Shown one piece after another: positions 8,238-17,939 of a stretch of DNA of 43,959 nucleotides. The position numbers and the translations under genes were made by a program. Position 1 is the stretch's first letter. The number at the start of each line of letters is the position of its first letter. The stretch covers positions 1 to 43,959 of the forward strand of contig JAITQA010000046.1 in assembly GCA_031289145.1 (NCBI GenBank). Direction: 5' to 3'. The notes under the pieces are model-generated. The model was given only the letters and a program-made list of their open reading frames with translations, was not told the DNA's origin and searched no databases. This DNA comes from Dysgonamonadaceae bacterium (GTDB lineage Bacteria > Bacteroidota > Bacteroidia > Bacteroidales > Azobacteroidaceae).

Positions 8238-8906
8238 TTACATATTGTTTTTCTTAAAACTTTTCTGACAATGCGGACATTTCCCTTCCTGCGCATAGTA
8301 ATCCCATGAGAATTGTGTTCCTAATGACTTGCTACATTCAGGACATTTAAAACTGCGTTGTAAATCTTCATTCAATTGTCGTAACTCTTCGCCACTACCG
8401 TTAGGAACAAAAGCGCTTGCAATTGCTCCTGCAACAACAGATATTACGATGAAGTATTCTCCGATAAAACTTTTGAAACAGAATCCCACGCCAATTATGC
8501 CTAACATAATTACCAGTCTGATGAATCCGGATTTGCGTTGATACTTTTTGGTAATATCTTTCCGCTTTTTCTGTGCGTTTTCCCAAACCGCTTTCAAGTT
8601 GTAGAATCCATCCGTATAAATGGTGTTTAAAGGTACCGGAATTGAAGGAATATTTCCAAAGATTTTATCAAGTTCAAGATAAGTATCTTTTGACAAACGA
8701 ATTTCGTCATTCGTACTCACATGTGCCCTCCTAACGGGATGTCCGTTAACAAAAGTGTGATTGGAAGATTTCAAGTCTTCAATCAAAAAATAATTCTCCT
8801 CTATGCGAGAAATTTTCAGATGATGTTCACTGATATCCGGTTTATCAATTTGGATATCGTTGTCTATTCCCCTGCCGATTGTTTTTATTTCCATTTTCTT
8901 TTCCAT
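8238..8906 (-). CDS. Membrane FHA-domain protein with C-terminal zinc ribbon
   Basis: This 222-residue protein has an N-terminal FHA domain (about 8-80) with IGRGIDNDI, the phosphopeptide-loop motif SEHH (26-29) and SSNHTFVNG. A basic helical linker is followed by two membrane spans (about 127-144 and 151-167). The C-terminal zinc ribbon has CPEC (188-191) and CPHC (210-213). It mirrors the Zn-FHA protein at 6459-7067: same two modules, opposite order, plus membrane spans. It lies 30 bases after the SEDS-PBP gene, so it may recruit or regulate that synthase in response to phosphorylation, as the FHA protein FhaA and its neighbours do in mycobacteria. Confidence 0.9.
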   Translation of the reverse strand: MEKKMEIKTIGRGIDNDIQIDKPDISEHHLKISRIEENYFLIEDLKSSNHTFVNGHPVRRAHVSTNDEIRLSKDTYLELDKIFGNIPSIPVPLNTIYTDGFYNLKAVWENAQKKRKDITKKYQRKSGFIRLVIMLGIIGVGFCFKSFIGEYFIVISVVAGAIASAFVPNGSGEELRQLNEDLQRSFKCPECSKSLGTQFSWDYYAQEGKCPHCQKSFKKNNM

Positions 8907-8936
8907 TTTACAAATATCGTTTCCTACGCTACATCT

Positions 8937-11900
8937 TTATTGATTCATATATTCATTAAATAATTGTGAGTTAATAATTTGAGTAAGTATATGCGAGCGG
9001 ATTTCTCCATAATTGCTCCAACTCACGTTTAAGAAAACCGTATAAAATTTTGCATTTTCCGGTTCACGTTCAGCGCCGGACAAGTCTTGATTTGAAATTA
9101 AGAAAATAGCCAAATGGTCGTCCCCAAAACGGCTGTTTTCCATATCTGCACTTGTGCCTGACTTGCCGTAAATAAAGAAAACTTGCCCATCATTGTTTCT
9201 GATTTTTGCTGTTTGATTATCCATAAATACACTTCCTCTGATTCCACGGAATGTACCATCATAAAAAATACGATTAAGGGCATAAACGATTGTATCCCTG
9301 TGATATTTGGCAAAGCCATTCCATGCGGATTCAAATTTAGAATAAGAAAGATTATCATTTTCAAAGAATGAGGGTACAAAATCTTTATTCAATGTCAATG
9401 TTCTTGCACAGTATACAGCCATATCCATTGGCGAGATGCGAATGGGCGAGCCTCCGCTTGTAGGGTTGGCAATGGCATCTCTGAAACTTTTTGCCCGGTC
9501 TTGCTGATAGAAAGTCGCTTGTTCCGGCAATATCCAGCCTGTGGTTGAATAATTGCGCTTTCCCTTTTTCTGCAAGAAATCGGCATGGGTGATATTGATT
9601 TTTCGAGATGGAAATGTCTCTTTGTTATCCGTGAGTATGCCGTAATTTGTTCTCAAACCTGTTGCCAATATGGATTGCTGATTGTTGAATAAACTGTCGT
9701 TCACTCCGGGCCAGTGAACAGAATCCAAATAACAAGTTGAATTGCCGATCCTCAATTCAGGAAACTTCCATGTATTGCGCACGGGATTGCGTTGGAAATT
9801 ATAATTGTCTAATTCCAAAGGTGTAAAAGACCCCAGAAACAACATCACCGAATTGTACAAATTACTTGATTTTGTGAGGTAAGTGACAGGTGTATAATGG
9901 GCATTGCTACTATAATGGGGAATTTTCCATTTGGCTTTGATGCGGCGACCGGCATAATTTTCCACATAATTAATGTTATTCGCATCATATTTTGCATTAC
10001 TATTATCCACCCCATTTTGTACGATTAGATTTCCCCATCCTCCGGGAAAATCGTATTGCGAAGTCATGGCGGTGTACATAATCGGTTTGGTGGTGGAACC
10101 GTTTCCCGGATTGTTGTTGATTAACAGGCTTCTGTCGCCAAATTTTTTGCGTTCGGTACCGGAATTGCCCATATTGATTATTTCGTCGATATAATTATAA
10201 CTTGCAGCCAAACGATTGGGGTTAAACTTGCGATTTTTGCCATGATCCATCATGATGCGCACATTGCCGTTTCCGTCCAACACGACCAAATTGACGAAAT
10301 TGTCGTTATACATTGCCTCTTCAATCAACGAATTGATGCGATTGTTTAAGGCAACGTAATTTTTTGCACGATAATATTGCCGCAATTGATAACCAAATTT
10401 TTGTAATTTCGTATTTATACTGTTGATTTTGGAATAAGTTGATCCGGTTACAGAAAAAATCCCATTCGTTTCGATTAATTGTAAATGTGAATTATTACGA
10501 CTTGTTTTAGCAGCATAATTCAAATTTTGGAATCTGTCCAACTGCAGGTAGAAACGTCTATCTGCCGGACGGTTCATCTGTTCGGTATTCAGGCCGGCAT
10601 AAGTTCGGTTCAACATGCCGCCGATAGCATCCTGCAAAGCCATATCCAAGGTTACGTTTAGATTTTGGTCGGATTGTTTCTTTACATTCGAACGTATATA
10701 TTCAGTCATATTGTATGCCCAGATAAGATTTTCTTTTCGGGGATAAACATGCCTGTTTTTGCCGTTTACCCACATATAGCGTGCCAATATTGCACCATTT
10801 TTATCCAGCAAATCGCCTTTCCAATATTTTTTATTGTCGAAAGGACTTGAAAGATTGTAGAATCGTTCATTCAAAGTGAGCAGGTATATACCGGACTTTC
10901 GTTTTAAATAAATAAAGTTGCTGCTGTTTGCCTTGTTTTTTATTTGTAGAAACTTTTGGTATTCATTGTTTAAGTAAGAAGGAATATATTCCATGGTATC
11001 CGGCTGTTCTTTCAGGTAACTGTCAAAATGAATAACCAATGAGTCCAAATTACGAAGCGATCTGTTGTCTTCCTGAAAAGGGACAAACCTGTCGTTGAGT
11101 TCATCAATAACACGCTCTGTTTTTTCCACAAAATCGCTCATGCCCAAATCCGTTGCATCGCTTTTATTCGGATTGATAAAGCGGATTATGCTCATACACG
11201 AACCCAGGGCAACAATAAGAACGCTTATAAAAAACAATCGTCTCCATTTGGGTGAGTGCTTTTGCACACTGCTCAATTCGCTGTAAATATATTTCTGATC
11301 GGAAGATTTCGTCCAAAGTGCAATAAAAAAGAAGATCAAGAGGTAACAAAGCGAAGCGCCCGAATTAAAGACAATAAATGGAAAATCCTGACCGATAAAG
11401 ATAAACCGGTTAGTAGCCGAAAGCCATACAACGAATGCCAACATGAATACCAGAATCAAAACAAACAAGTCAATATTCATGAATGTGTTGAGTTGGGTGC
11501 TTTTTTCATAATACGGCAATTGCTGCCGTTTGTCGAAATTGAAATAAATACGGCTGAATAAAGGAATCAATAGCAACAGCCATAGAAAAATGCCAACCAT
11601 CCAGCCATGTTCGGATATGACATAACGGATGCTTATCAAATCATTGGCTTGCGTAACATAATTTGAACCGATACCCGTATGCGGCTTGACATCCATAGTT
11701 GAAACCATGGGGCTTTTATGGCTATAAGTATTGATTAGCCATTGATTGTGAGCAGAATTAAAGAAACTGGCAGCATCCCGATTATTATCAATATCTTCGA
11801 TCATATCCGATACTTTTTCTTTAATTAACAAAGAACGGAAATGAGTGTTTCTCATCAGATCATTCACTTTATCGGATTTATAGAACATGCCGAGTACGAC

Positions 11901-14279
11901 TAACGACGAGAAAACGGCAGCAATAATCAGCATCCTTGTTTTAACTTTTTTCTTTACTTTTTCATTCCGACACTTGTATACATTGTAACAGAAAAAGTAA
12001 ACCAATGGAAAAACGATGAAGATAACATAGCAGATCACCATAATTGAAAGGTCTTTAATCCGTGAGGTTAAATTCCAAAATACAATTAGAAACGCAGGGA
12101 CTATAATCAGGACAAGAAGCGAGATCACGGTTAAGCGATGCGGTAATTTCTTCCATTTTTCATCCAAGTAATCATACCATCTTGCCACATTGCACAGGAC
12201 GTAATACGTTATGGAACTGAGGAGGAAAATAAAAGCAAAACCCATATCGCCCAGCAAAGAAAAAAGTACTAAAAACCACTGTACGTGGATTTGAGCCGTT
12301 GACTTTGCCAATTGTTTTTCCTGTTCCGGATTTGGTCGTGAGTAGGTGTATTTGAAGTAAAGCGCAGTGAGTAAAAAGACGCTTATCGGAATCAAAATAA
12401 TTGTTGTCGGAGTACGATAACTCCAAGCAGCAAAAATGGAAAGAATTTGAAAGACGAGCCAAAAATTCCAATGGGTTGATTTGGCTATTTTCGGCACAAT
12501 TTTTTCTATGATTTTGGGCAATTGATAAATTTTACAAAGGAGATATATCACTAAGAAAAAGAGTAATAAGAGGATAGAGGTACTGTATCGATACAAAAAA
12601 CCAATATGGGATAAAGAACCCACCGTGCTTTGCCGAAGCAATGCAAAATGATTTTCCGAAATACCTGACAATGGTGCAAAAACCCCTGCCCGCCATTGTA
12701 ATATAAAGCGTATGCTAATCAAAGTAAGAAGGATAAAAAGGAATGGCGCTTCAAAAATTTGGACAGTTTCAGTGCGTAAACTGCTTTGATTCTTCTTTTT
12801 GAATAATCGAGATGGAATAGCGTTAATCAGCAGAATCAAAATGCCGGTAAACAGGATTACAAATAAAACGGTATTTATGCCTAAACCGTTTGTACTGCGC
12901 AAATCTGTAATCTCAAATAAGCATTTTACACGGCTATCATTGGTGGATAGCGCAAATGTTTCTTTGCTTTCAATGGCTTTGCCTGAAACATTATTGTCGG
13001 GATTGTTCCGGTCAGACCAATTGATACGCAACGGTTCAAAGCTTGTTCCGATGGTGTAATTGATTGTTCCGTTGTAATAATATGCGGAATTTGGATTGCT
13101 TAATGCTCCCAGATAAAAAGCGTTCCTCGTATCAGCGTCTAACAAATGATCTTCGGAATTTGTAACGAGGACGCTGAAATTTTTGTCTTTGTTTCCTTCC
13201 TTAAAATGAAATTTAGGGCCAAAATGAACGATGATTTTATGTCCTGAATCACCTTGTTCATACCTGTAAATTAACGAGCGATAGTTCCCTGCAACACCGG
13301 TAAAGAAACGTTCGCCTTGTTGTAAAGGTACGTTAATGTTGGGAATTGTAGATTGATTGGGTATGATTTCTTCATCAATTGTAAGTCTCAATTGATTACT
13401 GTTCAGGATAAAATTCTCTCCGGGATAAAATAACAAATCGGCATCGGGATTAGGATATGCCGGATTGAAAGCGCTTCGCAATAACCATGCATTATCCAAA
13501 ATAGCCAATGCATCGTCGGAAAGAAATAACGAATCACATTTCTCAACTAAATCGGAAATTCTTATACCTCTTTTGATTACAATTCCTAAATCGCTATTTA
13601 AAGTATAATTTTCTGCGCCGTTACTTATTCTGTATTCATATTCAAAAACGTCCTTTTTAATTGCAAGACCCAAGAATTTTTTCGGCGTTTTATTAATTTC
13701 AATGGCAATAAGGGTATCCGTTTCATTATTGTTTATTTTCTCAATAGCGAAATGATTTCGGATTCCTTGCGTAAAGACCGGATTTTTGAGGTGAAATACA
13801 TTTCCTTGGTGTTCATCGCTATAAACAGGTTTTAAGAAATTACTTCCCTGTATTGAATTGCCTTGCAAAAACAGTTCCCCGACTTCATCCTCCCAGACAG
13901 CGCTACCCAGATTGTCGGAAACCAAATTCAAACGATCGGTATATTCAAATCCTTTTTGCGCCAAGCTATATACCTGCGTGTTGGAATAAAAACTGAATGG
14001 AGAATATTTGCTTCCGATGCCGAAGGCAAGCCAAAAGCAAGCAACAGTTAAGAAAATGCCATAAGTTGCTGTCCTGTTTTTATATGTCAATAATTCGAAA
14101 GCATTCTTTTTCCCCTGAACAATTCGATACCAATTGAAAAAATGCTGGATACAGATAAAAAGACAAAAAGCTACGACAGAAAAGAAAGTCGGATAAACCA
14201 AACAGAGAACGAAAAGCCCTAATCCAACTAAATCAAGGGGCGTAAACCAATTGCTTATCTTATTCATAGTGTTATTCAT
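8937..14279 (-). CDS. SEDS (RodA/FtsW-like) glycosyltransferase fused to class B PBP transpeptidase
   Basis: This 1780-residue membrane protein has several parts. There are membrane spans near 13-48 and 71-90, then a large beta-rich extracytoplasmic domain of unknown type (about 95-465). A polytopic region (about 468-1032) ends with SEDS-like features: TGIGSNYVTQANDL, whose Asp880 aligns with the catalytic Asp of RodA/FtsW, ISEHGWMVGI, and FIGQDFPFIVFNSGASL in place of the usual PLPFxSYGGSS. A class B PBP follows: GDLLDKNGAILAR (about 1155), NVTLDMALQDAI (about 1208), SxxK as GSTTKP (Ser1395, Lys1398), SxN as SSN (1471-1473), ISPMDMAVYCA (about 1616) and the KTG box as KSGT (1706-1709). It should therefore both polymerise and cross-link peptidoglycan. 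Its start overlaps the previous stop by one base. RodA and PbpA are normally separate proteins. Confidence 0.85.
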   Translation of the reverse strand: MNNTMNKISNWFTPLDLVGLGLFVLCLVYPTFFSVVAFCLFICIQHFFNWYRIVQGKKNAFELLTYKNRTATYGIFLTVACFWLAFGIGSKYSPFSFYSNTQVYSLAQKGFEYTDRLNLVSDNLGSAVWEDEVGELFLQGNSIQGSNFLKPVYSDEHQGNVFHLKNPVFTQGIRNHFAIEKINNNETDTLIAIEINKTPKKFLGLAIKKDVFEYEYRISNGAENYTLNSDLGIVIKRGIRISDLVEKCDSLFLSDDALAILDNAWLLRSAFNPAYPNPDADLLFYPGENFILNSNQLRLTIDEEIIPNQSTIPNINVPLQQGERFFTGVAGNYRSLIYRYEQGDSGHKIIVHFGPKFHFKEGNKDKNFSVLVTNSEDHLLDADTRNAFYLGALSNPNSAYYYNGTINYTIGTSFEPLRINWSDRNNPDNNVSGKAIESKETFALSTNDSRVKCLFEITDLRSTNGLGINTVLFVILFTGILILLINAIPSRLFKKKNQSSLRTETVQIFEAPFLFILLTLISIRFILQWRAGVFAPLSGISENHFALLRQSTVGSLSHIGFLYRYSTSILLLLFFLVIYLLCKIYQLPKIIEKIVPKIAKSTHWNFWLVFQILSIFAAWSYRTPTTIILIPISVFLLTALYFKYTYSRPNPEQEKQLAKSTAQIHVQWFLVLFSLLGDMGFAFIFLLSSITYYVLCNVARWYDYLDEKWKKLPHRLTVISLLVLIIVPAFLIVFWNLTSRIKDLSIMVICYVIFIVFPLVYFFCYNVYKCRNEKVKKKVKTRMLIIAAVFSSLVVLGMFYKSDKVNDLMRNTHFRSLLIKEKVSDMIEDIDNNRDAASFFNSAHNQWLINTYSHKSPMVSTMDVKPHTGIGSNYVTQANDLISIRYVISEHGWMVGIFLWLLLLIPLFSRIYFNFDKRQQLPYYEKSTQLNTFMNIDLFVLILVFMLAFVVWLSATNRFIFIGQDFPFIVFNSGASLCYLLIFFFIALWTKSSDQKYIYSELSSVQKHSPKWRRLFFISVLIVALGSCMSIIRFINPNKSDATDLGMSDFVEKTERVIDELNDRFVPFQEDNRSLRNLDSLVIHFDSYLKEQPDTMEYIPSYLNNEYQKFLQIKNKANSSNFIYLKRKSGIYLLTLNERFYNLSSPFDNKKYWKGDLLDKNGAILARYMWVNGKNRHVYPRKENLIWAYNMTEYIRSNVKKQSDQNLNVTLDMALQDAIGGMLNRTYAGLNTEQMNRPADRRFYLQLDRFQNLNYAAKTSRNNSHLQLIETNGIFSVTGSTYSKINSINTKLQKFGYQLRQYYRAKNYVALNNRINSLIEEAMYNDNFVNLVVLDGNGNVRIMMDHGKNRKFNPNRLAASYNYIDEIINMGNSGTERKKFGDRSLLINNNPGNGSTTKPIMYTAMTSQYDFPGGWGNLIVQNGVDNSNAKYDANNINYVENYAGRRIKAKWKIPHYSSNAHYTPVTYLTKSSNLYNSVMLFLGSFTPLELDNYNFQRNPVRNTWKFPELRIGNSTCYLDSVHWPGVNDSLFNNQQSILATGLRTNYGILTDNKETFPSRKINITHADFLQKKGKRNYSTTGWILPEQATFYQQDRAKSFRDAIANPTSGGSPIRISPMDMAVYCARTLTLNKDFVPSFFENDNLSYSKFESAWNGFAKYHRDTIVYALNRIFYDGTFRGIRGSVFMDNQTAKIRNNDGQVFFIYGKSGTSADMENSRFGDDHLAIFLISNQDLSGAEREPENAKFYTVFLNVSWSNYGEIRSHILTQIINSQLFNEYMNQ

Positions 14280-15286
14280 TACTTAATTTGATATTGAATT
14301 TTATTCTCTGAGATGAGTACATCCAAATCGGTTATTCCATAATGAAGGCAAAACAAAGAATATGACAGCAGGTTTGATGGAATATTTCTGCCGTCAAACT
14401 GCTGATTGTTTTGTTCTGCACTCATTTGCTGAACATGAAGGCCATTATTCATCATTTCGAAATTGTCGTGTCCTGCATTTCCGGTTTGTATCAGATTATT
14501 TTCGCGTCTGTTTCGGATATAATCACGGAAAATCACAGATAGTTCCAAACTGTTTTTTAAGAAAAGTAAACGGTCTTTCTCGTCCTTAACATTTAACCTG
14601 CCGGGATTTTGGATAAAAGATTCGTATCGTTCAAACACCTTGTTTAAGAATTGTTTATCCTGATTAAAGCGTTTTGTTTGCTCAATAATGCCTTTCAACA
14701 AAAGATAAAAACTTAATTTAATGTCTTTGTTTACAATTGGCAAATTGTTATATTCCTCCAACCATTGATTTCCGCTTTTTGAGATTCGTGCAAAATCTTC
14801 AGCAGAAACTGAAATATGTTTCTGAACGAAAAACCGGATAATCAGATTTTCATCTTCGGTTGTATTTTTTGGTTTACCTTCCTGTTTTATGGCTTTTAAG
14901 GCTTCTATTTCACTATAAAGTCTTTCATTCTCAATTTGGCATTGTTCTAAAGAATCATACAAATCCGTCTTGGTTTCTTTGTCTTCTAATGCTTTGGATA
15001 TTTTAGAATCAAGTTGGATAATTAATTCTTTGATTTCGTCATTATTGCTTTGCCTGCTTTTCTTCAATTCTTTTTTTAATTGATAAGAAATAAAAACCAA
15101 ATAAAGCAATAAGCCTAAGACGATTCCAAAAATAATAATGATTACAAGAGCGGTAGTATCGGTAAACAAATTTCTCTGCGTAGTTGACAAAGCCTCGTAT
15201 GGAGAAGCTACCAAAGTGTCTTTTGCAACTTTGAGCGAATCCAGAACTAATTTCACTGAGTCAGTTGATGTATTTAATGTGCCCAT
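14279..15286 (-). CDS. Single-pass membrane protein with coiled coil, function unknown
   Basis: This 335-residue protein has a short N-terminal extracytoplasmic segment (1-44), one membrane span (about 45-68, rich in Ile/Leu/Val) and a Lys/Glu-rich coiled coil (about 69-145). A mostly helical cytoplasmic domain (about 155-335) follows and I do not recognise it. The C-terminal part is Asn/Gln-rich around 270-300. The stop codon shares one base with the start of the SEDS-PBP gene, a TAATG-type junction, which implies coupled translation. It may be a scaffold or regulator of the synthase, comparable in layout but not in sequence to division or elongation accessory proteins. It starts 5 bases after the Hsp70-like gene. 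Confidence 0.85.
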   Translation of the reverse strand: MGTLNTSTDSVKLVLDSLKVAKDTLVASPYEALSTTQRNLFTDTTALVIIIIFGIVLGLLLYLVFISYQLKKELKKSRQSNNDEIKELIIQLDSKISKALEDKETKTDLYDSLEQCQIENERLYSEIEALKAIKQEGKPKNTTEDENLIIRFFVQKHISVSAEDFARISKSGNQWLEEYNNLPIVNKDIKLSFYLLLKGIIEQTKRFNQDKQFLNKVFERYESFIQNPGRLNVKDEKDRLLFLKNSLELSVIFRDYIRNRRENNLIQTGNAGHDNFEMMNNGLHVQQMSAEQNNQQFDGRNIPSNLLSYSLFCLHYGITDLDVLISENKIQYQIK

Positions 15287-15291
15287 AGTAA

Positions 15292-17925
15292 TTATATATT
15301 AAAAGGGAAAAATGATTCGTATAACATGTTACTTAAAAGACGGTTAGTGTCCTGCTTCCATGGGTCAAATTCAGCGAATTTCACTTGTCCTTCATTTCTT
15401 TTGTCCCGGTATTGAATTAAAAATCCTTTTCCGACAAAATAGCCTTTAGCGCCGTATTCCCTGTTTATTTCATCCGGCATTTCGTATCCGTTGAAACGAA
15501 TAGCAGAACTATTATCTCTTGTTGATTCGGTAATAAACTGATGTCCTTCATAAAACAATTTTCGTTCGTACTTATCCATATTATTTTTAATATCTGAAAT
15601 TATAGTGTTGGAGAATAATATTCCCGATAATTCGGAACCGTTGTTTACCCCAGCATCCTTAATGATAGCTCCAATGATGGAGGCATATTTAAAATAGTTT
15701 GTATCTCCATTTTCCATACTGATTGGATAAAAAGAGAAATGAACTGTTTTCCTAATCTCTTCTTTTAAGATAGCCGCTTCGTGTGCCGCAGTTTCATTAC
15801 GCTTTCTACTTCCCCAAACATTTCTTAACTTATTCTTAACGCTTCTCTTTTCAATCTCAAGTTCAAAATCAATAATTTTTTCTCTCAGACATTCTTCCAA
15901 GCGATTTTTTAATGGAACGTATAGAAAACATCGGCCACTGTAAACGGCAATGTCTATTTTATTTTTAGGATGTTCCGGATTCCAAAAGTCGGCGGAAGTT
16001 AGTTTGAACAGTACGGATGCTGTAATGTTATCAATCCGTTTTTTTATCTCTTCTGGAAGATGCTTATACTCATTACAAAAAAACATGGAAGCGTGTTTAT
16101 TGGCATTGAGAAGACCGATAAAACCGTCTAAATTTTCACTTTTCAATAAATTATATGCTTTCCAATAGAATGAATTTTCAAGTATGGCTTTTTCTTCGAT
16201 TGATGAGTTCTTTTTCATTTCATCAAAAAAGTTTATCAAGTGAAGTCTTTGCTGATACTTTAATCCACGGATATGTTCTTTAATTGTCGTAATGTTTATT
16301 GATGAAGCATCCCAAGCATCGCAATAGGACTTTAATAATTGTTTTTCATTATCGCTCTTGTCATCAGGGATTAAAAGAATGAACTCCCTAATACATTTTA
16401 TCTTCAGCCGAGGACTTGATTCCTGCTCACGGATTTTCTCATATTGATCTTTTAGGTAATGTTCATTTGCGAACTTTGATACTACCACTTGTACCAATTT
16501 ATCTATCTCGTTCATCAAACTTTCTTTTGATAATGATTTATTGAGTCGGTTAATAAAATAGTCAAAAAAAGCATAAGTAATCAAATCACCGGCTCCGGCA
16601 AACCCTGACCTGTACAACGAAAAAATATGTTTGTCATTTCCCTCTTTAACAAAACAAACGCCAATATCCATTGTGCCTTTTCCACCGTCAATCGTTAAGA
16701 CCATTTTACCACCAAAATGATTATTTCTATCTAACTTTATTTCTTTGATGATAGCCGCTTCGCTTTCCGCAATAACACTCACTTCAACAGCTATATCTAA
16801 TTGCCTGTCTTTCGATAAAACTTGTTCTTTTATTTGGTTAAAGTGGCGATAAGTATATTCAATCATATCAAATATTTCTTCGTGCCGATAAATATTCGGA
16901 GCTAAAAGACGAAGATTTATGCCTATCGTTTTTGCATTTGAATGATCAACCTCAAGTATGGATGATAATAATGTGCGTACAAGCGTCATCGTTAGTTGTT
17001 TCCTGATATTCTCGAATATCCTCTCCAGATGTACGGTTCCCCCACCTTTTCGGCTTAATGAAATATTGTCGTTAATTCTCCAACTATGGAAATCATTATT
17101 ATGTAGTTTATACAGCTTTAAATTCGGTAACAAATAACCCTCTGCATTTGTAGTTTCTGTACCCTCAAGTAAATGAATATCTTCGTTAAATTCTGCTGTT
17201 GAAAAGATTTTAGTTTTATCTTGGTGATCATGGCTCAAAATCGGACTTATCGGAAAGACAGAACGGTAAAGATCTTTTTTCTTCGAAGTGTCTTCTTGCC
17301 AAAATTCGGATGAAGTATTTTTTAATTCATCTTTGAGTTTTTCAATGATGTCAATTTTTTTTGCATACAAAGGATTGATTGTATCAGCGTTAATGTATTT
17401 TATCTGTGATGATTCGGAACCGAAATCGACAGCTCCATAATATATATGCGCTGCCTCAATAAATGTAAGAGAAAAGGTGTCATAATAACATTTTTCATTA
17501 GGACCCAATTTGATATTCACATTCAAAATTCCCTGGTATCTTACATCATTTTGATAAACAACAATCTCTTCGTCATATACTTTCATTGTGTATTGTTCAA
17601 CTTTAACCGGATCATCCTGTTGCTCATTTTTATCCGTCATTAACAGAGAAAGTGTATTCCCTTTTGAATCAAAATTCAGGTTAAATGATAAATCACTCAA
17701 TTTTATATTCAATTCTTCTTTTTCTTCTGAAATAAGGAAATATGAATCAATCCTGATACTAAACAATTGTAAATTTTGTTGATTGGGTTTACATTCAATT
17801 ATATAGTTACGTGTGACACCGGCATTATTATCTTGTGCGTTATCCGCTTTTAAGCAAGCATAATGAATCCGCCAATGTTTGCTATTGTCGGGGCGTATTG
17901 TTATCGGTAAATAAAACTTATCCAT
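15292..17925 (-). CDS. Hsp70/actin-fold ATPase-like protein
   Basis: This 877-residue protein has the two phosphate-binding motifs of the actin/Hsp70 ATPase fold. Phosphate 1 is VDFGSESSQIKY near residues 166-177. Phosphate 2 is TIDGGKGTMDIGV near 411-423, preceded by AESEAAI, which resembles the EPTAAA helix of Hsp70. GFAGAGD (about 441) matches the later Gly-Gly-Asp region. The first 160 residues are beta-rich and unlike DnaK, and the C-terminal half is a long helical region with no substrate-binding domain I recognise. The frame is open to 18057, but I choose the ATG at 17925. The longer form would overlap the upstream gene by 118 bases and add an odd aromatic-rich N-terminus; 17925 lies 14 bases after the upstream stop. 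It may be an ATP-driven scaffold or chaperone of the signalling complex. Confidence 0.8.
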   Translation of the reverse strand: MDKFYLPITIRPDNSKHWRIHYACLKADNAQDNNAGVTRNYIIECKPNQQNLQLFSIRIDSYFLISEEKEELNIKLSDLSFNLNFDSKGNTLSLLMTDKNEQQDDPVKVEQYTMKVYDEEIVVYQNDVRYQGILNVNIKLGPNEKCYYDTFSLTFIEAAHIYYGAVDFGSESSQIKYINADTINPLYAKKIDIIEKLKDELKNTSSEFWQEDTSKKKDLYRSVFPISPILSHDHQDKTKIFSTAEFNEDIHLLEGTETTNAEGYLLPNLKLYKLHNNDFHSWRINDNISLSRKGGGTVHLERIFENIRKQLTMTLVRTLLSSILEVDHSNAKTIGINLRLLAPNIYRHEEIFDMIEYTYRHFNQIKEQVLSKDRQLDIAVEVSVIAESEAAIIKEIKLDRNNHFGGKMVLTIDGGKGTMDIGVCFVKEGNDKHIFSLYRSGFAGAGDLITYAFFDYFINRLNKSLSKESLMNEIDKLVQVVVSKFANEHYLKDQYEKIREQESSPRLKIKCIREFILLIPDDKSDNEKQLLKSYCDAWDASSINITTIKEHIRGLKYQQRLHLINFFDEMKKNSSIEEKAILENSFYWKAYNLLKSENLDGFIGLLNANKHASMFFCNEYKHLPEEIKKRIDNITASVLFKLTSADFWNPEHPKNKIDIAVYSGRCFLYVPLKNRLEECLREKIIDFELEIEKRSVKNKLRNVWGSRKRNETAAHEAAILKEEIRKTVHFSFYPISMENGDTNYFKYASIIGAIIKDAGVNNGSELSGILFSNTIISDIKNNMDKYERKLFYEGHQFITESTRDNSSAIRFNGYEMPDEINREYGAKGYFVGKGFLIQYRDKRNEGQVKFAEFDPWKQDTNRLLSNMLYESFFPFNI

Positions 17926-17939
17926 TGTTATATTGAAAT

